A stretch of DNA of 64,000 nt from contig NC_134876.1 in assembly GCF_041734735.1 (NCBI RefSeq), positions 98,511,168 through 98,575,167 on the forward strand, read 5' to 3'. This DNA comes from Babylonia areolata. Lineage: Eukaryota > Mollusca > Gastropoda > Neogastropoda > Buccinidae. The position numbers were made by a program, and so were the translations under genes. This document shows positions 29,701 through 43,400 of the stretch, in pieces. The notes under the pieces are model-generated. The model made no database searches. It was not told the origin of the DNA and saw only the letters and a program-made list of their open reading frames with translations. Every line of letters starts with the position of its first letter. The first letter of the stretch is position 1.

Positions 29701-32700
29701 GTTCTATTTCTCCATCGTTTTCTGTGGAGAAACACATTTTTTGTGCACTATTGTTGTAGCGCTGTTCTTCTTTTGCAAATTCTTCGAAGTCGAAGTGTGG
29801 AAAGTGTGGTGGATCGAATAGGATAGGCATTTTCTATATATACAATATACAATATATACAAATAGAAAAATATACAAAACATACTACATCCACGAATTGC
29901 ACACAAATAGACTCTATGCTATCCTATTCCATTTTGAAAGGGTTTCTAGGCTTTGTTGGGATTGTTTCTTTGGCAATATCTCCAGATGTCTTCTTTGGGA
30001 GATGGACAAATTGTCGATCTTCTTCGGGTATGTTCCAAACACCATTTTTCTTTGTAGCTTTCCATGTTTTGTACAATATAGAACCAACTGCAAGTGCAAT
30101 TGGTAGAATATAGCATGCAGTGTTGTATACACAAACGCTATTTTGTATCTGTTCCAACAAAGATTTGGACTCTTCCACTACGTCTTCTCGTATTTGTTCT
30201 ACAATGTTGTCCTCTTCCTCTACATCCAACAAAGATAGTATTTCTATGGACATATCTTTGCTTTCTTGTAGTAGAATATTGTTTTGTTCTATGCGTGTAT
30301 CTATATTTTGCAACAGTTTGTACAAATCGTCTATGCTTTTCTTTTCTGCATTGTCCTGCACTACAGGCAGAACACTGTCTGTATCCTTGTTTGTATTTTC
30401 CGGTACTACAGGCAAAACATTTTTGTTCTTTGCCTCTCGCCATATTTTGTACAATCTATTTGTACCAATACCAAATTTCTTTTTGGCATCCTCTGCAGAC
30501 ATTCTGCCATGCAGAGATTCTATTTCTTCTATTTCTTCGTGCGACAAATCTTTCTTCCGTGGCATATTCCTATATTTTCCTACCCACATTTGTCCAAAAG
30601 ACTAGGAAATACCAGGATTCCTGGAAAAACTAGGAAAATGCTATGCAATTGCAATACATCCTAGGAAAGTGCTGTGCAATGCTATACAAATGCTATACAA
30701 ATGCTATACAATGCTATACAAATGCTATACAAATGCTTCGCACTTTTTACATCCTTTTTCTGGAGTACGATTGCTACAAGCATACAAAGATACTTCTATT
30801 CTAGTGCAGCCTCTCTTTTGTACATCTGGATGCAAGAATGTTTTTCGAAGATGCTCGTTTGGACAGTCTACATAGTCTGCTAGATGTCCACCAAATTGTT
30901 CTCGTACTTCTCCTGCCTCGAAATTGGATACTATTTTGTTGTATAGTTTTGTTCGCATTGTATAGCCATTGTGTTTGGATATCCATGTACATACATGTTT
31001 GCCAACACTATCTGTATTGTCTAGTATTGTTGGTGCATCGCAAGCAATAGCACTTGCAAAGTCGCCTTGTCCTCTATAGTCTAGTTCTTCTACAAGATAG
31101 TCTACTAGTGTTTGTCTATCGAGTGTACCAGAAAAATCTCTTGTATAGTCTATAGAATATATACCATACCCATGTCCTAGCAGCTGTTCTTCTAGCATTG
31201 GCAATATTTTGTGTAGGTCTTGTATTGCAATTTCGGACACATCAATTTTTGCAACAAATATACCATATGGCTTTTCGTTTGCATATATAGTCTCCCAACG
31301 TTTTCTTGCTTTTGCATTCGTGTCTTTTTCTATTCTTTGTACTGTACTGCGTATTGTGCTAGATTTGGAGTCTGCCTGCATAGATATTGTCTGCGATATG
31401 GCAGTTTGTATACTTTGTTTTTCCACAAGTCCGCATATTGCAGTCGAAATTCTAGATACAATTCTTTTTGCGGATCCGTCGTTGCCACACAGCAATTTTC
31501 CACCGACATACATACACTCTTTTTGTCGCAAATAGCCATATACATACAAATCGTCTACAAAAGTTGGAAGACCTTCTAGAGGTTGTAGAGTTGTTCTACC
31601 TTTGTTGTTTGCTAGATAGTCCACATTGGAAATATCTGGCACGAGATTGTTCTCGTAGGTATTTTCTAGCAATAGATGGATTGCTACATTTTTGGCACAT
31701 CGAATGCCCATGTTCTTGTAGGTTGCACTGTACATTTCTTCCATATATGTTTTCGCCCAAACCATTTTCGTCTATATACAATAGAAATCCTTTTGTTCAA
31801 ATGGAAATTTGTTGGCATCGTGCCAGAAAAAAAAAATTGGTCGACGCTCGTGGAAGAAATTGGCTATGTTCCAATATTGGTGGAAAAAAAAAAAATTGGC
31901 TGTGGTCCAGACTTTGTGCAGTGGAACTCGCCGAAAATCAATTCACCCTAACTTTTTTTCCGCTCTAGTTAGGGTCATATTACTCCAACATACACAGGTT
32001 TTAACTAAATTTTTTTTATGCTTGAGGGCCTTAACACAAGCTAATACGCCCCAAAAAGTTGTATATAGAACCCCCATCTCTTATACTACTGGACATCCAT
32101 ATACACTAAACCACATCTGCTTGTTTACAAAAGTTTTTTTGAAAGGGTTGAGGGAAGCAGAAGCCAGATCTCTACACAGACCTAGTGACTGGTCAGGCCT
32201 GGAGAGCCAACCTCCACACAGACCTAGTGACTGGTCAGGCCTGGAGAGCCAACCTCCACACAGACCTAGTGACTGGTCAGGCCTGGAGAGCCAACCTCCA
32301 CACAGACCTAGTGCGCTGGTCAGGCCTGGAGAGCCAACCTCCACACAGACCTAGTGACTGGTCAGGCCTGGAGAGCCAACCTCCACACAGACCTAGTGCG
32401 CTGGTCAGGCCTGGAGAGCCAACCTCCACACAGACCTAGTGACTGGTCAGGCCTGGAGAGCCAACCTCCACACAGACCTAGTGACTGGTCAGGCCTGGAG
32501 AGCCAACCTCCACACAGACCTAGTGACTGGTCAGGCCTGGAGAGCCAACCTCCACACACAGAAAACAAACTAAACTGAAACGAAGTCAACACAATATTTC
32601 ACCAGGGACAACTCATGCACTGCCCTCACCTGACAGAGGAGCCTGCAGGCTTCCAACATACGTGGGCCCCAGGTGGTAGATGGCGGAGACGACTGATGAC

Positions 32701-35700
32701 GACACGATATCCTCCAGAAGGTAGAGAGGACCCTGTCGCCACGACAACCGTGACTGCCGTCGAAGCTGCGGTGGTGACCCAATGTAGGCAAACACAGACG
32801 TGAATGCCGAGGGACTTGCAGTTCCTCCCCCTCCAAGGTTGGGAGAGATGTAATGCAACTGAAGGAGAGAACAAAATACTTATCTATATGAAAAATGCCT
32901 GACAGGCACAGAGAGAGAGGATACATCAAACTTGCAATACCAAATGTACCACGTCTGTAACATATTTATTATCACTGTTGGTTATTGCCCAGCTGATCAG
33001 ACACGGCCATCTGGAACATGACCCAAAATCACATCAGAAATTGCAGTGATTGTTGTTTGAACACGTGTTAAAATGTAGCAACTGATATGAACAGTCTTAC
33101 ACATACTATTCAGCAATTTTGTAGATGCTGTCATTCAAGGTTTTTGTGTTCTGGGAAACAGACAAGACACACAATAAACACAGGAGTGGTAAAGTGCTGT
33201 GGTGAAAGGTGGACTTATGGTTTGACACCTGCCCAGCAAGTGTGAAGTCCTTCGTTTATTCTCCATACTGACACAATCTTTCCATCTTTTACTGTCCCAT
33301 CATCCACAGCCGTTCCATGGCATTACCCCTTGCTGTTCATCCCAAACCTCAATGCACATCTCTTCTCCCCTTTGCTCAAAAACCTATCTGATGGTTTAGG
33401 TTCTAGTCCTCAGAAAAACATGAAAAACTGGGTTATAAATGCTGAACACACTTGAAATGTATAAAAGATCCCATGGTTTCAATTTTTTTTCTAATTCCTA
33501 AACAAATGCTGTCACTGGTATCCCGAAAAATAAAGAGGTCAAGAAAAACAGCACACATCAAGTTGTACACTTGCAGCTAAGACATGGGCCCACTCTTTTA
33601 AAGTCGGTTATCAAGAAAAAATATGAATACTGGAGTCAGGATGGTATGATTTCTGTAATACTGAAAAGCTTGTGGCCAAGGTCCTGAGGGCCACTGGGCC
33701 TAAGTGTGTATCTTAATTCCAAAACAAAGTATAAAAAAAATTTCAGCCAAAACTCCAATACGGAAATCCACATAATACAAAAATACTCCCAGCCATGTAA
33801 AATAAACAACGAAGGGCACAGACCTTCTGTGTGTCGAAGTGTTCGCCGTCCACAAAGAGACTGACGTTGCTGTTCTTCATGATGCCTGCGCGGTGGAAGA
33901 TGAGCATGAGGTGGTGCCACTGTCCTTCCTGGGTCAGCTCTGGGCACCAGAACCGCACCGTGTTGTCGCTCAGTGCTGGGTCCTGCTCAAACTCACATCC
34001 ATTGCCTGAAACATGATGATCAATACATACATTGAGTATATAAATAAATAAAGCAATTTTATATAATAAAACAGAATGCAATGAAATAAAACACCGTAAT
34101 ATAACACCAATCACTTGAATAGATAGATACAGAAAGAAAGAAAGAAAAACAAACACAAGACAGAATGAAATTCAATAAAATCACAATTATATTACACCCA
34201 CTACCAGCAAAGAAGGTTATTATTTGTATATGTATTTCTTTTTATCACAACAGATTTCTGTGTGAAATTCAGGTTGCTCTCCCCAGGGACAGCGCATCGC
34301 TACACTAAAGCGCCACCCATTTTTTTGTATTTTTTCCTGCGTGCAGTTTTATTTGATTTTCCTATCGAAGTGGATTTTTCTACAGAATTTTGCCAGGAGC
34401 AACCCTTTTGTTACCATGGGTTCTTTTATGTGCCCTAAGTGGATGCTGCACATGGGACCTCGGTTTATTGTCTCATCCGAATGACTAGCATCCAAACCAC
34501 CACTCAAGGTCTAGTAGAGGGGGAGAAAATATTGGCGGCTGAGCCGTGATTCGAACCAGCACACTCAGATTCTCTCGCTTCCTAGATGGACTCATTACCT
34601 CTAGGCCATCACTTGGGTGAGGATATGTGTTTGAATGGTTCATTTTGGTGAGAAACTGCTCTCATGAACTGTTCTCATGGGCTGTTTGGGTAGGGAAATC
34701 AATCAATAAACAGTTGTTTTTTTAAATGAAATGAAACAAAACACAATGACATCCACACAAGAATGGCAGTAACTGATTGTGTTCAAAAGCTGCAGACTGA
34801 AGTTAAAAAATCACATTTAAAAGCATAACCAAACATTACGCAGGTTTTGAAGAAAAATAATTCCGTCAAAAGTGACTTGGCTGATACAAGTTAATGACTG
34901 CAAGCACACAGAAAAATAATTCCGTCAAAAGTGACTTGGCTGATACAAGTTAATGACTGCAAGCACACAGACATACAGCTCACTCCTCCTCCACGATCAT
35001 ACACACACACACACACACATTTCACACACAAGAACCCCACTCACCCACCCACTCCATCCCACCACCACCCCCTAACACACACACACAACCCACCCCTCCA
35101 CACCCTCCCCTCCCCCCACCCCCACAGAGAAGCAGACACCGACCCGACACAGGCATGTATGATTCTTGAGTGGTGACGATGAGGGCTCTGTCCCGTGAGG
35201 TGAGGAAGACGCTGAGGCAGATGAGGTTCTCCTCACGGCCGTTGATGTTGCGCACGATGGTGAGGAGGCGCACCGGGTGGCCGTCGTTCCCTGCACTGCT
35301 GAACTTGTCCACACAGAACCATGAGGACAGCGTCAGGCCAGACTGGGGAGGGAACACCCTCTCTCCTGGGGACACACCCAGTCACACATGGTTAACCTTC
35401 TGTTTCTGTTTCAGTTTCAACCTGTGACAGTGTCTGGACTGATCCATTTTCCCTACACTAAATCTGCTGAACTCCTTTGCAGCCTAGTTTCTGTGTGAAA
35501 AACACTCCCAAACTTCAAACATTTTACACTAGATGCTCTCAGTCACACGATTTGGTTCATGTCAAAAACAACAGTGATTTTTTTTTCACTTCAAACTTGG
35601 TCAAGGGAAAAGGTCAGTCAATTTCCAACACAATGAATTTTTTTCACTTCAATTCAATTCAGTTCAAAATACTTTATTGTCTGCTTCAACCAAAACAGAA

Positions 35701-36976
35701 AACTTGGTCAAGGGAAAAGGTCAGTCAATTTCCAACACAGTGAATTTTTTTCACTTCAAACTTGGTCAAGGAGAAAAGGTTAGTCAGTTTCTTATTGTGC
35801 TGGAAAGTCTGCTGCATCTGTCAAGTTTTGTTGCAAAGTGATAAAAACGGCTCATTTTTCATGACCCCTCAATGCTGTTGACTTAAGTCACCAATGATGG
35901 TAAATGAGTATATATAAAAAAAAAAAAAAGAAGACAAAAAGAAAACAGAGACAGTGCTTGATATATGCATATACACACCCAACAAGCTGGTCAGGCCAAG
36001 AACAAAGAATCAACAAAATGACACATACACATACTCACAAACATACCTGTGCACTCTTCAACATCTAAGCATGTGCAGGTACATGTGTATGCACACATGC
36101 ATCAAGACACATTAGCAATGAACTACTGTGCATTCTCAGCTTTCAGAAAAAATACATGTTTACATGATAAACAGTGTCTGTTTATTTCTTTTTCCTTTCT
36201 AAAATGTGTAAACTAGCATGCACACTACATCAGTTTGTGTCTACTTATTTCTTTAATCTTTCTAAAGTGCATCAATTATCACGCAGGCTACATCTGAAAG
36301 GTGCAAATCAAAACACGCCCAGAACGAGACGACAGTTACCTGTGCCGATGCCTCCAATCACCGGAGGCTCCGAAGTGCCCACGACCCCCCCGACCACTGA
36401 CGGAGTGGGCGGCCCCTGGGGGGCAATGCTGGGCAGGTAGAGACAGGCAAAGCCCTCCGCTGCCATGTCAAACTCCACGAACGCCGGGGTCACGGACGCT
36501 CCATGCATCCTGGCGTCCCTGGGTGTTGTCATGGAGACGAGGCACTTTACCCGCGTCAGGGGGACAGGGCAGCCGGCCGATTGCAGCTTGCGTTCCGTGT
36601 CGACGGTGGCCTGCTTCTCCTCCATGCTGACCGAGCGGCTGACGATGTCCGGGTCATGCCAGGGGAGGGAACTCTGGTCCTGGTACTCCTCCTCCACAGA
36701 GCGGCAGCTGAGCGGGGACCCCAGGCGCAGAAAGTCTCTGCACGACGCACACACATTGGGTTGGTTTTTTTCTCTTCTTTTTTTTAACCTAACAAGTGTG
36801 TTCAATTTCTCATCTGAGATCCTGAACAAAAAGAGCTGGAAAGCGTTTCTTTGATTTCATTTGTTTGGAAACAAATCTAACTTCTCACCGCCAACTCACC
36901 CCTCTCATTTTTGAGGCTCGCTCTTCGATATACATACAAACACACACACACACAGACAGATAGATAGATAGATATA

Positions 36977-37047
<71 letters not shown>

Positions 37048-37714
37048 AAAGTCAAAGTCAAAATTTTTATTTCAAGATGGTAATTGAATAAGCAACGACT
37101 GCTTTTTTTTTTTTTTTTACATCAAGCCATCTGAAAAAAAAAAAAAAGAAGAAAAAAAGAGAGAAGTGGGGAGATACACTGAACAAAACACACAATAGTA
37201 CTAGAAAAATAGCTGTGCATACACGAATCCTGCAAAAAGGAAATACACATTAGCATTTACAACACATTTACAACACATCCCGTTTCGCATACACATACAC
37301 CCTCTTACAACACCAAAGGCATATACAAAACATTTCACAAATCATGAATTTGGTAACCAATATATATAGATTTGTGTTACTGTTCATCTTTTGAACAATT
37401 AATAAGGTAAATTTTCATATTTTTCTTAAACACATTTTTATTCATTATATCTTTTAAAACGAGTGGAAGGTTATTCCATAATTTTCCACCAGAGTATAGG
37501 AAGCTGGATTTATAAAGGTTGTTTCTAGGTCTAGGTATACATAACATATGGTTGTGTCTGCGGTCATTAGTTTTAAAGGTTTCTGTAATCTTTTCGGGAG
37601 CATTTCCATGCATCATATTATGCATGCAAACGGCCTTGTTGAAGAACAGCCTGCTGTCGAAAGATAATACATTAAGTAGTTTATAATCCATATAGGTCAA
37701 GGAACTTGACTTCA

Positions 37715-37760
<46 letters not shown>

Positions 37761-40372
37761 TTTGTCTGTGTCTGTGTCTGTGTGTGCATGTGGCATGTCT
37801 GAGCTACATGATCTGCAGCTTTCTTCTTCATTATTTTATGAAGAATGATGAAGAGGAGAATATCAATGATGTTGTGGAGACCTGCTCTGGTCTAAGACCG
37901 CATGGTGGGTTGTACTATACATTTTCTTTCACTGACAACAAGATAACTGTGTTCATCAACAGACAATCATTTTCACCAAACACCCTGTCAGGACAAAGGC
38001 CTTCAGTCACAGTTCCTTCTCATTCACCATCCCCACACATGGGAACTTGCCATTATAAAGTAAGACATTCCCAGTCCATGTACTTTTGGTGTTTGTAATG
38101 ATTCTCACTTTGGTGGACAAACTTCAGTTTTGATGAATGGTATAACGTACTGTAATTTATCCTCATTTGAACTATTCTATTATACAGCACCTGAACAAAG
38201 TATATTTGGTTAGGCGCTTTAGAAATAGACTTTTATTTAGTGTCATTATAATCATCATTGTCATATTATTAGACTAGGTGCTTTAAAAATAGACTTTTAT
38301 TTAGTGTCATTATTATCATCATTGTCATATTATTAGACTAGGTGCTTTAAAAATAGACTTTTATTTAGTGTCATTATTATCATCATTGTCATATTGTTAG
38401 ACTAGGTGCTTTAGAAATACTTTTAGGCGCTGTTATCATTATTATTGACTCACTTGTTATAATCATTATCATATTCTCACGTTGACAAGGCCGCAAATCT
38501 CTCCCACAACAAAGCAAGGCAACCTGTCAACCCACCTCAGATCTCTGGGTGTCAAGGACTGGGAGGCCAGCCGTTCAAACATGTGCTGAAGGGGAGGGTG
38601 CAGTGGGTGGGTCTCATCAGTCAGTGCGGCACTGGCATGAGTCAGCAACTCGTGAGGCAGCCCACTGTCGCACAGAATCTGCTGGTTGCGCTCCGGTCGC
38701 AGCAGAGACTTCAGCATGTAGGCTGTGAACAGCTGCAGCTCCAGAGCCATCTGAAGGAGAGGGGAAAAACCCAACAACACATCACATTATACTGAAAACA
38801 ATGTATCAACTCCATCTGAAGGAGAGGGGAAAAACCCAACAACACATCACATTATACTGAAAACAATGTATCAACTCCATCTGAAGGAGAGGGAAAAACC
38901 CAACAACACATTACATTATACTGAAAACAATGTATCAACTCCATCTGAAGGAGAGGGAAAAACCCAACAACACATTACATTATACTGAAAACAATGTATC
39001 AACTCCATCTGAAGGAGAGAAAAAAAACCCAACAACACATTACATTATACTGAAAATAAGGTAAAGTATGTGTAGTGAAAACAATGTATCAACTCCATCT
39101 GAAGGAGAGAAAAAAACCCAACAACACATTACATTATACTGAAAACAATGTAACAACGCCATCTGAAGGAGAGGGAAAACAACAACACACAACAGTATAC
39201 TGAAAACAATATATTAACCTATCAGTCACATTATCTCTTGCCTACACTTCCAATAGGAGATACCTGAAGTAGAAGGAAAAAACCAACAACACATTACATT
39301 ATACTGAAAACAATGTATAAACCCGAGTCACAATTTCTCTTGCCTACAATTCCAATAGAAGCCATCTGAAGAAGTAGAAAAAACAACAACACATTACATA
39401 ATACTGAAAACAATGTATTAGTCTAACAGTCACAATATCTCTTGCCTACACTTCCAATAGTCGGTACAGGACGGATGAAAACAAAAGTTCATACTGCATT
39501 ACCAATTCTCTAATTACCTCCCTTATATGTGTGTGAAGAGCCTTCAAAGAGATTTTTCAAAAAGATTAATCTAGAATATTTTTTTTTATCAATTTAGAAT
39601 ATTAATAAAATATTAATCATTTTTTTAATTTCAACATATTCTAAAAATAAAACTGTCTAATTTTTCAATAAGTCTCCTCTTTTCCAGCAGTCGTGTTCAT
39701 TTCACAATGAAAATACCATCCAGGAACTACTTCTTCCGAACGCTGACATGGATTACAGGATCTTTAACGTGCGTATTTGATCTTCTGCTTGCGTATACAC
39801 ATGAAGGGGGTTCAGGCACTAGCAGGTCTGCACATATGTTGACCTGGAAGATCGTAAAAATCTCCACCCATTACCCACCAGGCGCCGTCACCGTGATTCG
39901 AACCCGGGGCCCTCATCAAGGAACAAGTCCCTCACCTTTTTGTCTTGATGTTCAATGGCGGGCAGCAGGTGGAACATGGACAGAACGGCCCCAGCGTGCA
40001 CCACCACAGGGTCAGGCTGGCCGTTCAGACTCAGCCCCATGCTGCCTGTGCTGCTGCGCTTGGGGCGTGTCCCCGACGCCTTCTCTCCCCCTGACCCCTC
40101 CTCTGTCATCGATGTGTGCTTCCGCAGGCAGGGGGAGTCAGATCTCAGATGGCTTGGCCTGAACACACATATTCACAAGGAGGTAATTGCAGAAACATCA
40201 AATACTGCCCTGCTAACCACAATGGGGCCATTTCAGCACTAAACGTAAGCAAAGAATTAGAAAGGCAAACAAAAATGTGTAGGGAGCTAAGAGTACACAG
40301 GAGCTGCCACCAAGAAACTGAAGAAAGTTTTTCATTCAACTAATCAATCAGCATAGAGGTAGAGAGCTAAAA

Positions 40373-40462
<90 letters not shown>

Positions 40463-43400
40463 CAAACCCACACTGAGGAGTTCCCAATTAATACAGTGCA
40501 TAAGATTCCATTTCACCAGTGTGTTTCATGACAAACAGAAATAATGACTGATAAAATGGACAGGAAGAGAAGAGAGAAAGCATATCAATGAATGAAAGTT
40601 GGGTTTTTTTAAAACACTGCCTGCTCCTTTAAAAAGATACCATTTCAAAATACTGGCTGCTTCTCTCGGTCAGTCTTCGTCAGTCTGCATTACTGCTATT
40701 ATAAAAAGTAAGTGACAGGGCCAAACACAGCGAGAGACAGACAAGACCTCACCTGTCCAAAGCATGTAGAGAGACAGACAAGACCGCACCTGTCCAAACT
40801 GTGTAGGGAGACAGACAAGACCTCACCTGTCCAAAGCGTGTAGAGAGACAGACAAGACCTCACCTGTCCAAAGCGTGTAGAGAGACAGACCTCACTTGTC
40901 CAAAGCATGTAGAGAGACAGACAAGACCTCACCTGTCCAAAGCGTGTAGAGAGACAGACAAGACCTCACCTGTCCAAACCGTGTAGAGAGACAGACAAGA
41001 CCTCACCTGTCAAGAGTGGAGAGACAGACAAGACCTCACCTGTCCAAAGTTATAGAGAGTCAGACAAGACCTCACCTGTCCAAAGCGTGTAGAGAAACAG
41101 ACAAGACCTCACCTGTCCAAAGCATGTAGAGAGACAGACAAGACCTCACCTGTCCAAAGCGTGTAGAGAGACAGACAAGACCTCACCTGTCCAAACTGTG
41201 TAGAGAGTCAGACAAGACCTCACCTGTCCAAAGCTATAGAGTAACAGACAAGATTTCACCTGTACAAAGCTATAGAGAGACAGACAAGACCTCACCTGTC
41301 CAAAGCGTGTAGAGAGACAGACAAGACCTCACCTGTCCAAACTGTGTAGAGAGTCAGACAAGACCTCACCTGTCCAAACTGTGTAGAGAGACAGACAAGA
41401 CCTCGCCTGTCCAAACTTTTTTTTTAATTTTCCAAAAACATGTATACAATACAGAGAATAGTATGAACCAAACCGTATACAACGAACAGTAGCATCTTCC
41501 ACTACAGAGAGATAGATAAGACAAAATAAAACAAAACAGGCTATAGCAAGGCAAAACAAATCTGTAACAACAACATCAACAGCAATAACAACAACAACAA
41601 ACAAATAAACAAACAAACACACACACAAAAACAAAAAACAAAAAAATAATTAAAAAAAATAAAAAGAAGAAAGGAAGATTTGTCCAATCATTCAATCAAT
41701 CAATGCTTACATCTTAATGATTGTAGTAATCATGGTGATTTAAGATGACATTAATAGTAAATAGCCTAGACCAGTTGTGACATAGCAACAGCATCAAATG
41801 TATCAACTATTATAGTAATGGTATCTAGGGTAAGGCGAAAGCGAGTGGTGACATTATAATGTCATAATAATAATGATCATGAGTATACCACTTCTGCATT
41901 ATTGGAAAAGAAAACTTGTGATTGGTCACATTGTAAAGACAACAGCAACTATAAAAGTTAAAAAAAATAAACAAATAATACATATTGAGAAATAAATAAA
42001 GACATGTTAGTACAAAGTAAGGACTGTTATATAGAATGGTAACTATGGAACATGTGAAATTATGATTAAGTAACAGTTTCCATAATTGGAAGGTAACTGT
42101 TCCACTTTGTACGGAAAGCATGATGGTTCATTAGTATATAAGATGCATGTTCTTCGATTTTGTATCTGTATCTGAGCTGTGTTTTAAATGCATTGAGTTG
42201 TGGTGGTTGTTTATTGAATTTGCATTTGTACAGAAAGTTTTTGGCAAGTAAAATAATAAAATCTAAAATGTCATCTGTAGCAAATGTGTGTGAGTTTCCA
42301 AATAAAACTAATTCTTCACATAATTGGGCATTGTATACATTATTGCATTTGTTATTAATATCAGTTTGGAAAGCAGTCCAAAATCTCTGCACAATCTCAC
42401 ATCTCCAAAAAAGGTGTTCAATGGTTTCTGGATGTGATCCACAGAAGCTACATTTATCATTATGAGAGATATTCATCTGTTTCAGTGATTTGTTTGTTGC
42501 AATAATCCTATGAACTAATCTTATTTGAAACCATTTTAAGTTAACATCACTTATTTTGTGTATTTTGTGAAATGTCTGTTTCCAATTAATGTTCAGTTGC
42601 AACAAATCGTTCCATTTCTTACAGCATTTAGGGGTCGTATTGTTTTTAACTAGAGTATCATAATAAACTTTTGTTCCTTTTTTCACTGAATATATCATTT
42701 GTAATGATTTTCTCATCTGCAAAGCAGTGTTATTATCAATTTTAATGTTTAGGTTTTTTATATAATTTCTAACTGACCTTATGCAACCATTTAAAGTAAG
42801 GAAATTTGTTATATTTCCATGCTTTTGACTAAAATCTTCATAGGAAAGGAAACTACTGTCCCCGTGCACTAGATGAGAAATATTCCAGACCCCCTTTTCC
42901 ATCCAATTTCTGTATGATAAAATCTTACTTCCAATTTTAATATTTTGGTTCAGAAAGATTGGTTCTGCTAAAACTTCTTTACTACTTAATAGTGGGACCT
43001 TCTGACAAAATTCTTTGTAGGCTTGGAAAACATGGATCCAGAACTTATTCTTATCATTAGGTGTTGGTAGACAGGGTCCATATCTATCTATATCTTTGAT
43101 AACTGGATTGCTTTCTTTTATTATTATTGTCCATTTATGGTTTGAAAACTTTAATTTACGTATCCAGCTCAGTTTAAGACCTTTAATAAATTGTTTGATG
43201 TCAAACATTCCTAATCCTCCTAATATTGTACTTTTAATTACTGTTTTTCTACTTATTCGATCCTGTTTTTTGTTCCAAATAAACTTGAAACATGCCTTCT
43301 GCAGCTCATCAATATATTCATCAGGTGGATTTGGTAGAAACATCCATAACTGGGTTATTTTTGATAAAATCAGTGACTTGAGAACAGCTATCCTTCCTAA

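Larger units (their letters stand above)
26633..32090. mobile_element. 5,458-bp terminal-inverted-repeat element of unknown family (invertron-like; possibly virus-like fossil)
   Basis: Seen: ends agtagtataagagatggggg / its reverse complement; inverted repeats 26633-27968 and 30752-32090 (about 1.34 kb, nearly identical); 5-bp target duplication; three ORFs (875, 83 and 221 residues). The copy looks whole: the main ORF runs unbroken and the repeats differ mainly in poly-A length, so it is probably young. Family: I recognise no DNA polymerase, retroviral-type integrase, packaging ATPase or capsid gene, and no DDE transposase. Termini starting AG with long repeats recall Polinton-type invertrons, but this is only a resemblance. 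It sits within a SINE in WDFY3 intron 22, with A-rich codon use unlike the host exons. Confidence 0.88.

Noticed and set aside
30725-31765. Separate 346-residue gene on the minus strand
   Set aside because: It is the part of the main element ORF contained in the right inverted repeat, not an independent gene.
26633-32090. Calling the inverted-repeat element a Polinton/Maverick or a known DNA transposon
   Set aside because: No polymerase B, integrase, ATPase, capsid or DDE motif recognised, and the target duplication is 5 bp rather than 6. Left unclassified.
35022-35143. Extension of WDFY3 exon 20 beyond 35144
   Set aside because: The frame stays open only through low-complexity GT/GGG sequence; phase with exon 21 demands the earlier donor.
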